Translations under genes and position numbers: made by a program
Shown: in pieces, positions 46,601 to 57,579 of the stretch
Layout: each line of letters opens with the position of its first letter
Position numbering within the stretch: position 1 is the first letter of the stretch
Assembly: GCA_010909165.1 (NCBI GenBank)
Contig: MU008168.1
Coordinates: 744,001-808,000 of the forward strand
Length of the DNA: 64,000 nt
Source: Anthoceros angustus
Lineage: Eukaryota; Streptophyta; Anthocerotopsida; Anthocerotales; Anthocerotaceae
Direction of reading: 5' to 3'
Notes under the pieces: model-generated
What the model was told of the DNA's origin: nothing
Database searches by the model: none
What the model saw: the letters and a program-made list of their open reading frames with translations, nothing else

Positions 46601-48281
46601 GGGTGGTGTTCGAGTTGGCATAATTGTTTTCATTTGTAAAAGTGTGCAGAGTCTCTTGGGATGCTTGAGACAGTGTGTTGGCATAGTTATTATGTTCATT
46701 CTCCTGTTCGATGTAGGTCTAAGCTTGGGAGGATAATTCTGGAGGACAGTTCAGGGCAAGGGGCAGAGCTTGCTGTTCGATGCTGCCATGCAACGTTTCC
46801 TTTGTTTGGCACGTCTGCTGAGCACGAGGAAACAAAAACATTGGCCTCTGCTGCTCTTGCTTGTGGTTCCTGTAGATCAGCAAAGGACCTGCCACCATTC
46901 TCAGCTTGTCATGGCTATTCTGAAACACCTGCAATTTCGATACAACTTCAAAGGTAGAAATTGCTTGTTCATTTGTTGGATTTTGAATTCATGGCATTTG
47001 TTGGATTTTTTTGCCATGAGTGGAATTGCTGATGCACTTCCTGATGCAGATGGTTACATAGGGAGCCGTGGAATATTTTGCCACATGTATATCTGATATC
47101 AGAGTCCCTTCAGCAAGCCAGAGGTTTAGGTTATCCTTGCAATCTTTGCAGAGCAATTTTGCGAATGTGCCAATCAGCTCTGTCGCTGCTTGAAACCCTT
47201 GAAAGCAGTAAAGCAAACCATCGTTTGCGCATTCACCTGCTTGTATGTGCCTCCGAGAGTGCTTTGCAGAGTGGCCAAGAGGCAGCGGCTGTAGAATTTG
47301 CAAGGACTGCTTCAGGGCAAACACCTGCAGCAAGTGACAATCGTATTGCAGATCTTCAACTTGCTCGGTGCTATGCTGTCGGGAAGAACAGTAACCTCCT
47401 TAGGAACGAGGTTAAGATGTTGCTTACATCTATGCAGCCAGATGATACTTTAGGGTGGGTAGTGTTGGCATCAATGGTGGAGCAGTACGGGTTACATCAA
47501 GACAGCCCGTCTGTAATAAACGCCAGCGAGAATGCCATCCGAAAGAGAGGTCCAGCGGAGAGAAGGGTATGGTCAGCAGTACTACAACTCATCCGGGCAC
47601 AGGGATTTCTTCAGGAAAAGGATTTGACATCAGCTGAAAAAGCTGCTGCAAGTGCTTTAGCCATCTGTCCAAACGATTATGTTCTTGGCCTTCTGCATGG
47701 TACACTCCAATCCAGTGGTGCTGCTCTTGAGTGGTGACTTAAGACTCGTATTTGACATCTGGCTAGTTGTTCTGCAACTCACGTTCTTGGTTTCCTCCAA
47801 CAGGTGCTCTTGCTCTGGAGCTTGCGAAGGTCAGTGCAGGGTCCGAGTTCTGGACTTCAGCCACTCGCAGCCTCCGAAGAGCCTCTGGCCAATGTTCTTT
47901 GCCCATTGCACAGGCTCTGCTAGCTCAAGCTGAGGCAGGCTCAGGGAGCTCCAACCTGAGCACCTCAGGCATAACCACCAAAGTCGAGAAGCATATTCGG
48001 TCGGAGTGGTCATGCTGGCCTGCAGGTAGTTATAATTCCGCCATGCGCGCCGCTGTTGTCATTTCCTGGATTTTTCTTTTCTTATTGGAACTCTACGCTC
48101 TACAGGGTACAGGCCAGCAGAATTGTACTTCCAAATGTCTCTCCTGGCAAAAAAGTCAAATGGGGCTTCGAAAGGAGCTGTGGATGGACCGGAGACATTG
48201 CACACAGCCAAATCCTGGCTGCAGCATGCAGTTCACTTAACTCCCTCAAGCGCCCGTTACTGGAAATGTCTGCGGACGTAA
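40696..48281 (+). CDS. SKI3: SKI3/TTC37-like TPR protein
   Basis: This is the TPR scaffold of the cytoplasmic SKI complex, which feeds mRNA to the exosome for 3'-5' decay. About 27 exons are supported, among them 40696..40923, 41040..41301, 41381..41651, 41927..42143, 42233..42280, 42404..42613, 42705..42917, 42991..43113, 43283..43366, 43463..43513, 43596..43691, 43790..43930, 44023..44103, 44218..44489, 44676..44838, 44926..45048, 45369..45435 and 45530..45749. Later blocks lie at about 45841-45892, 45983-46354, 46505-46588, 46718-46951, 47050-47700, 47804-48025 and 48109-48281. Expected length is about 1,150-1,200 aa. TPR motifs are seen throughout (HEAYIIFGKAFMAQKQAVHADKAF; HWAIAELGWQSYKKGQLNEAV; CPEAHNLKGLACESRSDFHAAIESF). 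Junctions near 41651-41760 and 45048-45369 are unresolved. An AT dinucleotide run lies in the intron at about 41858-41902. Confidence 0.88.
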
Positions 48282-48339
48282 CTGTCAGTTACCTATGTAC
48301 AAAAAGGCTCTCCATGCGTAATGGCTCTTTCCTCATACA

Positions 48340-48682
48340 AATGTACATTGTCAACTGTAATACTAACGTCTGGAGGGCCATATACGGTTGACAACGAGCT
48401 TAGTACACGCCAATTCATATGCCCGAATCCTGCATCCCACAACAGAAGCCAAACTGATTGAGTCTGCTGAAGGCAACCCCATGGGCTTGTTTACTTGTGT
48501 TATGGATGTTGCCCTCTTACCAATGTATGTTGTCAACTGTAAATACTAATGTCTGGAGGAGGGCCATATACAGTTGTCCACGAACTTGGTACCCGCCAAT
48601 TGACGTGCTCAAATCCTGCATCCCACAACAGAAGCGAGACTGATGAGTCTGCTGAGGGCACCACCATGGGCTTGTTCTACAC
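48340..48682. repeat. Tandem duplication (~186-bp period) at the 3' end of PAC2
   Basis: Copy 1 (about 48340-48497) and copy 2 (about 48523-48682) share TTGTCAACTGTAA, CTGGAGG, GGCCATATAC, TCCTGCATCCCACAACAGAAGC and CCATGGGCTTGTT in order, at a period of about 186 bp. Copy 2 overlaps the last codons of PAC2 as called here; copy 1 lies beyond the stop in the convergent intergenic space. Confidence 0.85.
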
Positions 48683-49879
48683 GGACCACAAGTCTGAACC
48701 AACTGCCGCTGCCGCACCTACCTGCAGTTTTTGTGTCCAAGCTTGCAAGCCTTGTCACTGCTTCTGCCAAAGCAAAAGCATCCGGCGTGTTATCTCCCTC
48801 AGAGCAAGGCATCAGTATACACACCACCTTTAGGCCGCGTGCCTGCAACCAAATTACAAGTGTCATGGTGCTCACTTGAATTCAGTCGACAGGAGAAGGA
48901 GATGCTTGGTCAAATGTTTGGTCACCTGTGCAGCAGAAAGTAAAGCATTGAAAGGCATTTTCGCAAAATGGGTTGGGTCGTCAATAAGTTCCGCAGGAAC
49001 TTGACTACCAGCAGGCAAATGAACGTCTAGCCGCCACTGAGCAGCATTTGGTGAGTACTCTGCCAGCTTTTGCCAACCAAGTTGCTCACAACGAGCATCC
49101 GTGCCATCCTCGTTCGCAGTTGATATATACTGCAGCTGCGAGCTGTTCACACCATCTGTTAGAAACAGAAAAGCAACTCACGACACAAGATGAAAATCAA
49201 GCCGGGCACTTACGACGACGTTCGTCGATCGTGTCTGCCCATATCAATGCCGGACAGGATGATCACCTCCTTGACTCCATTTTCCTTTGCCAAAGTTGCC
49301 AGAGACTCCGCAAACTGCAACATTTTGCCCTGCTCCACATGGCAATTAGGTTTCAGTACCCCTGATGCAAACCACAAGAAACTCCAAAAAGGAAGACGAC
49401 TAAAAACCTTCAGAACTGGAGATCGCTGCTGCACGACTTTCAGGCTACCTGCGCCCCCAAACACTGCCATTGTTCCCCAGGCACCGGTCAGTGCGATGAG
49501 CCAGGTCCCCAAAACCGAACTACCAAACACGGAGGACAAGTAAACGGACTGCATTACCCTCAAGTGCCACTGTCAGATTACCCTCGGCCTCTGAGCTAAA
49601 AGGATCATTGCCAACACATGGCAGCACATGTGGAGAGTCCAGATATGCAATCCTGGGCAGCTTGAGAGAGTGGATCAAGAGATCTGCTCCCAATTGGCCG
49701 ACATTTCCAATAGAAAGAGCAGGCTGCAACAAACACAACGCACAGCACGATTGAACTCAATGAGCGGACTGCAGGATCGATCGATCGCTCCGGATTACCA
49801 CGCACATGAATCCACCAAATACCACAACAAGAGTCGGTGCAGGCCCCAGAGCTCCAGGGTCGCTGGATATCAACTTCAT
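48609..49879 (-). CDS. PSMG2: Proteasome assembly chaperone 2
   Basis: PAC2 pairs with PAC1 to assemble the proteasome alpha ring. The CDS is complement(join(48609..48875,48926..49142,49214..49329,49408..49448,49558..49723,49823..49879)) for the first five exons in transcription order, with the last exon starting near 48875. The N-terminus MKLISSDPGALGP leads into PALSIGNVGQLGADLL, the family hallmark, then YLDSPHVLPCVGNDPF, VVQQRSPVLK, FAESLATLAKENGVKEVIILSG and a C-terminal half ending MPCSEGDNTPDAFALAEAVTRL. The extreme C-terminus after about LDTKTAG does not match family endings well, and a further intron may be missed where the ~186-bp duplication begins. Length is about 280-290 aa. The gene is convergent with SKI3. 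Confidence 0.87.
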
Positions 49880-50556
49880 CACTGCGAAAACTGCGATGCC
49901 TCCCCCAATGTATTGAAGAGCTAGGATACCGCTACCAGGAACAGCTCTGCAGCTCCACAATTGATACAAGTTCGGCAATCACCATGGACCTGGCAACGAT
50001 GTCTGTCCTACTCTTGGAGCTCCGGGAGGCGGGAGACTTAAAATGAAAATTTATTTTAACTTAAACTAATATTACCGGACTGTATCTAGTGGCTAAAGCC
50101 CTGAAACCATCTACATTACTACGTGAAAACCGTACGGCCAATGATCCTTTTAGCTCAAGACGCCGTCGAAGGAGACTCATCCCCGAAACCATCTACAAAC
50201 TGTAGAAACGAGCCTCATTCCTGTGCTCCCTCCGTCCCAGCTTAGAAGGCAGCCTGGTTTTCCCGTCCCTGCTGAGAATGCATCCTGGTGTTCCTTGTGT
50301 GAGACCTCCGGATGACAAGAGCCCCAATATACATCCAAATCTCTAGGCTTGAAGAACTTGGAACCAAGTTTTATAACCCAAGTTTCTGAACTCCAATTGC
50401 TGAGTTGAGTAAACAAATTAACAAATTTCCATCAACTACATCTTTCCGTCTCAATCGGGTTTTTACTCCAGTGGTACAATACGTCTTTGGCATCGGCCCT
50501 GGGACGCTCGGAAGACATAAGTAGAGAAGCAAGAGTTACGAAAGAATAAGGCAAAA
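49880..50556. other. Spacer between PAC2 and IF3
   Basis: This is the upstream region of PAC2 and 3' flank of the IF3 gene. I see no gene or ordered repeat. Confidence 0.45.
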
Positions 50557-52574
50557 TTAGTTAGACGGGACCTCCGTCTCCTTCTCCTTGGTGGAGTCAT
50601 TCTCGTCAAGGACAGGCTCATCGTCGTCACCATCGCTGTCGTCAATGTCGTTTAACGCTTCAACATCTTCGTCCTCGCCGTCTGAGTCAGAGTCAGTCTT
50701 TGCAGACTTCCCCTTCTCTTTGTCTTTACTGGTAGCGCTCTTCAGAAGAGCAACCTTGTCGGGAGCCAGGACCATTGACAGACTTCTCCCTTCCAGAGTC
50801 ATCTTCGCCTCCACTATGCCTACCTGCATCGGGCAGATGTGTTTGAAAGGTTCGTCATCGCTACAAATAGAGAGGCAGGACACCACGCAAGGAAAACACG
50901 AGATACGGACCTCGGCAGTGTCTTGTTGGAAACGTTGGAACAATTCAAAAGCAAGATCCTTAAACTCGAATTCCCGGCCTTTGAATTGACATACGACCTT
51001 AACCTGCAGCATATGTCACAGGCTTAGTTTTGGGGGGAAATGAATGTCAAACGCAAGGGGAAGGGGAAGGGTAAACAAGATTACCTTGTCGCCACTCCTT
51101 AAGAATCTCTGGGCCGCTCGAAGCCGGACATCATAATCATGCTTGTCAATGTTGTATCTGCAAAGAAATGCATACCCACAGGCGAAGTTAACATAAGGCA
51201 GGCGTATCCTTAACCACGAATATGAATGAAGTAGGATGGTCACCTCATCTTCAGCTCCTTCAGTTCCACTCGGTTTGCTGGGCAAAGCACCACAAAATCA
51301 AGTCATGAGAACATACTTCAAGCCCTGGGCTCAAAAAGCAGGCTGTCCCACTTGCCACACAAGAGTACCTAAACTCTTCTTCTGCTGGTCCTTCTTTTTC
51401 TTCTGCTGCTCGTACCTAAACTTGCTGCACAGCCGTAAACAGCATATGATGACCGACAGTGCAGACCCATTTTTATACACGAACACAATACTGCTCAAAA
51501 CGTTACCTCGTTCAGTGAACGACAAGCAGTCAAGAACATAACGAGATGGCCTTTGAGAAAAGTGGAGCACCTGTAATCAATGATGCGTACAACAGGAGGA
51601 TCTGCATCGGGAGATATCATCACCTGTTACAACCAACGCTTACACGTTCTTCATTATCCATCCGCTAGCACAGATGATTACGCACGCCTCAACCTTCCAG
51701 CTACAAAAACATGCAAGAAAAGGACCATACCAGATCGAGCTCTGCCTCCTTCGATCTTGACATAGCTTCTTGAAGAGGCACAACACCAACCTGTATTTCA
51801 CAAAGAAACATCAGCAGCATCGCACTGCATTCGGATAACCTTTCCACGCTTCTTCCAGGTTTTGAACTGGATCCAACAGCAACTAGAGGGACAAAAACTC
51901 TCTGCGCATCAGTTTAGCAATGAGAATTCACCATGTTTTGCTTTTCGTCCAAAAGCCTGACGACTGGAGCTCTGCACAAGCAACAGGCGACTCATGAATC
52001 CGAAGGACTTTGCACTGCGACCCTGACTGTAAGCCAATCTAAAAATGTGTTGAAGCTCTCCTGATGAAACTCTCGTTCCTTGTGTTCTTCCACTTCCATC
52101 ACAGCCAAAAATTCTACGCAAGCTTGCAAGCCATTCAGAAACTGTCCAGACTCGGCCATTTTTCCAAGCTTCAACGCACCTAATGTCTCCGTTGATAAGA
52201 ACGCCATTCTTAGACGCCGGTCCATTGTCTTCCAAAGGCTTCCGAGGACTGTTTACGCGGGGCCTCCGGGCGCCAGCGGGTGGCCTGGATCCTCCAGCTC
52301 TGCCGACAACAAGCAGCTCCCGGTTGGTGCGGTGGCCATACCATGTCCTACCGGACCAGCTGCCGGTGCTGACAGCCCCGAAGCTCCCAGTCCATTCATG
52401 GCCCCCGGCCTCCCTGCAATCCGCCGCTGCCGCGCTCAGCGAACCCTGCCAGAGAGGCCGGCAGCTCAGGCACGACGGCAGAAGATCGGCCGAAGCAGAA
52501 GCCGCAGCTCCGGCACTTCGACTCGTGGGAACTGCCGTTGCAGGCGAGCAGGGCCCGGCCCTCAGCGCCGCCAT
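50557..52574 (-). CDS. Plastid translation initiation factor IF-3
   Basis: Bacterial-type IF3 of the organelle ribosome; plant plastid IF3 (SVR9-like) supports chloroplast initiation. The CDS is complement(join(50557..50823,50911..51003,51085..51157,51244..51277,51369..51424,51571..51623,51731..51790,51932..51971,52180..52574)), nine exons, 356 aa. Exon 1 encodes an A/S/R-rich transit peptide. The IF3-N domain starts at APVVRLLDEKQNM, then VGVVPLQEAM and DADPPVVRIIDYSKFRYEQQKKKKDQQKK. The IF3-C domain has VELKELKMRYNIDKHDYDVR, RAAQRFLRSGDK, FKGREFEFKDLAFEL and LSMVLAPDK. A tail of about 55 residues is rich in D/E and K (DSDSDGEDEDVEALNDIDD), seen in plant plastid IF3. Small exons of 34-60 nt lie in the linker region. 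Mitochondrial targeting is a less likely alternative. Confidence 0.94.
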
Positions 52575-53008
52575 GGCCGCTCCTCAAGCCTCGTGTCTGC
52601 CGCTTACAGCATTCCTGGTGGATTCTGATGAGAGCTGCTGCCCTGGAAATCGTCACCGCCTTCACAGGAAGCTTATCTAGCGTTTCCCTTCGCCAGGTTA
52701 CGTACTAGATAGTCATTGGACCAGACCCTGGCCTAATACGCTCAATCCAAGCCTTTACTTCCCCAACTGATTGGTGAACAAAGTCATTCGACGCCTCAAG
52801 GCGCGGACAAAACTGAAGGTCCTACTCAGAGCTGCATGTTAGCAGAGCTAGAACTGCACCTAGACTCGGGGAGCATGTATTGCACTCCCAAGAAGCTAAT
52901 CCCGCTACAATGCTCCATCTGGAGACTGAAGTATTCCTAGAAATCAAAAACGAAGTTACTATGGGCTGCTGAGGTTCTCTTCGCTGGGAGCAACTACCAT
53001 GAGGCCCA
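52575..53008. other. Spacer between IF3 and LYAR
   Basis: This is the 5' flank of IF3 and 3' flank of LYAR, with no feature seen. Confidence 0.4.
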
Positions 53009-54637
53009 TCACTCTTGACGCTTCTTCGTCTTGTTCTTCTTCTTCACACCTTGATGATCCTTCAAGGGATCCTTGCTATCCTGATCAGCAGTCCCATTGC
53101 CACGCTCTTTTCGCTTCTTCGATGTCTTGCCCTTTTCTTTCTTCCCACTATTCACTGCGAGATCAACACCTAGTGATCGCAAATCTTTTTCCGTCTTACT
53201 GGTCTTCACTTTTCCAGCCTTGCTCTGCTGCTCTGGCTTCAGGTCTCCGAGGCTACCACTGCTTTCTTTGATTGCCTTGTCGGCCTCCCCATCTTCCGTG
53301 TCATTTTCCACTTTCGAAGTCTTTTTCTTCTTCTTTCCACCTTGTCCTTTCTCCCCACTTCCATCTTGCTCCTTACTGGTCTTCACTTCATCGGCCTTGC
53401 TCTGTTGCTCTGCCTCCTCGTTTCCGAAGCTATTACTGCCGTTTTTGAATGCCTTGTCCGCCAACCCGTCTTCTCTGTCATTTTCTACTTTCAACGTCTT
53501 TCTCTTTTTCTTCTTCTGTCCACCTAGAACGGGGTCCTTCAACAGATCCTTGCCATTCTGATCATCAGTCCCATTGCCCTGCTCTTTCCGCTTCTTTGAT
53601 GTCCTGCCCGTTTCTTTCTTCCCACCATTCTCTGTGAGATCAACACCTGTCGATTGCAAATCATTTTTCTTCTTACTGGTCTCGGCTTTTTCAGCCTTGC
53701 TCTGTTTCTCTGCCTTCTCGTTTCCGAAGCTATTACTGCCGTCTTTGATAGCCTTGTCCGCCTCCCCATCTTCCCTGTCATTTTCTTCTTTCAGCGTCTT
53801 TCTCTTCTTCTTCCTCTTTTTCCCACTCTCCCGCTCTCCTTCAAGTGCACCTTCTATGCTCTGAAACCCTAAACTCCCAGGCACTTCAGTCGCATCCACC
53901 GCAGAAGGATTGGCCACTGTGCTCTGCTCCGCTGGATCCTTGGAGGCTGCAACCTTAGAGGCTGCAACCTCCACGGTCTTCCCAACAGCAGCCTTAACTT
54001 TCTTGACATGTTTCTTCCCTTGAGAATGCAATGCTAGAGTTTCTTCGCTCGATGCTTTCACGTTGCACACACTGCAACGAAGCAAAACAACGTCACCACG
54101 ACGAACACACGCTCCAGAGTACGTCCCCTACACTGTAAGTAAGAACACGAGAACATCGAACACTCACCTGCAAGACCATGGTGGCCGGGTGGACAAACCA
54201 TACTTCAAATCCAACTCCCCTGAACTTCTCATAGCTCCAAACTTCGGTTTCTGTCCAGACGCATCGGGCACACCTTTGGGACCATACTTCTCCTGAAAGG
54301 GGCCACGGAACTCAATAGGTCGGCACGCCCTTGAGCTTCAATTCCTCCAAAGCATGAAGTCCGATACCTACCGCTTCGGTAACGCATGAAGTGTGAAGCT
54401 GGACACTCTGACGATCGAAGATCACTCCACAGTCGATGCAGGAAAGCTGCCAGTCCACACGATCCCCGGTCAGACAGAATGCATCGCCATCCGAAATCAC
54501 ATCACACACGATCTCATCGACGCCTCCCGAGCTGGAGAACGAACACTCGCCTTCCTAGCAGCGCAGCACCGGAAATGGTTCGAAAGCTTCGGCTTCTTCA
54601 AATTCTCTCCACAGTCTTCGCACTGAAACCACACCAT
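53009..54637 (-). CDS. LYAR-like nucleolar zinc-finger protein
   Basis: This is a homologue of the cell growth-regulating nucleolar protein LYAR, linked to rRNA processing in animals. The CDS is complement(join(53009..54071,54168..54292,54372..54446,54551..54637)), 449 aa. Exon 1 encodes [20 protein letters not shown], the N-terminal LYAR-type C2HC finger. Exon 2 gives [18 protein letters not shown] (second finger). Exon 3 gives [14 protein letters not shown], and exon 4 a further U1-like C2H2 finger ([23 protein letters not shown]). From about residue 145 a K/E/S-rich region contains about three diverged repeats of 85-125 aa, each with [19 protein letters not shown] and QSKA..TSK words, ending in a basic [11 protein letters not shown]. 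The first intron appears to use a GC donor (AAG/GCGAGT). Confidence 0.9.
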
Positions 54638-55131
54638 GGTTCCGGTAGGGCAGTCTCCCTCACCTAGGCTGTCATCACCTCACTTAGCATTCGACTCCAT
54701 CGACTCGATCCGAGCCGACGCTTCAGCGAACGATGCCGCTTCACGTCCGGGCGGCTCGAATCGTACGTCTCAGTCTCTTCTAGACTAGGGCTCGAGCAGA
54801 GAGTTCTGGAAGCGCTAACCGGGTCGTAGCGGGTTAGCTCTCACCCGGCACGTACCCGGTCCGGGTAACACGCAACGGCATAACGGCCAAATCCCCTGCC
54901 CCGGAAGCGGCTGGCTCGATCGATCCGGGCGGGTCGGGCAATGGAACCGAAGAGCGGTGCAGATGGAGTTCGGAACAAGAAGCTCGGCCGCTCCATGATC
55001 CGACGATCTTGACAAAACTCCAGCGCAGGCGCTTAGGCGCGAAGTCTCCAACACGACCTCAGCAGAATTATTCATCCCACGCGCCTGTTGTTCGTTCTTC
55101 CAGATTTTGGAATCCATCCGAGTCCGGCAAG
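54638..55131. promoter_or_regulatory. Shared upstream region of LYAR and alpha-tubulin
   Basis: These 494 bp separate the divergent LYAR (minus) and alpha-tubulin (plus) starts. The interval is GC-rich and should hold both promoters and 5' UTRs. No defined element is claimed. Confidence 0.45.
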
Positions 55132-56898
<1,767 letters not shown>

Positions 56899-57579
56899 TC
56901 CTCCCACATCCAGCAACCCTGTATGTACATAATCCGCCAGCCACTAATCAACTCTCCCCTGATCCAATTTAACTCACAGCAGGTAACTCTATCTGCGTCT
57001 AGGTCTAGGTCTAGGTTTAGGTCCGCCCGTCATTCATATCCTTCCAAGGTGGTCTACATGGGATTTATCCACCCCGTTTCCTGACCTTCTAACCGAAGCT
57101 TCATTTTCTATCGCACACTAATTTAACCTGGTGGAAACGTTACAAGCAATCTACAGTACGTCTAGCACATTCTTTCGTTGCCATTCCGATTGCCGTTGCT
57201 GTCAAGTCCAGTGCAGCTCTTTTCTCACTCGACTCGACATGCATACAGATAGAGCAGGCTGCTTCAACTTCTTCCTACCTACCGCGTGAAGTGGGTCTGC
57301 CCTAGGGCGACAACGTGTGGTAACTGGCTACATTCTGGATGAAAAAGCTCGCGAAACGCGGGAGTGTGGCGTCACGATACTTCGCTGTGTGGTGTTGCCG
57401 GGATAGTGTGCTCAGCTGGGAGCAGGAGGAGATGGATGCGCAACGGAAACCCTGACACATCGCGGTCGCGGGAGCGGAGCGGAGCAGATCCGGGTGTCTT
57501 GGCAGCGCGGCCTGCGGTCGCTGGGGGTCTCCGCTTCCCCTGTCTCGTCTCCTAGGGGCGGAGGGGTTGCGGCCGTGCC
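56899..57579. other. Spacer between alpha-tubulin and the EH gene
   Basis: This is the tubulin 3' UTR and upstream region of the EH-domain gene. A short run of GTCTAG hexamers with one GTTTAG lies at about 56995-57022. No gene is seen. Confidence 0.45.
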
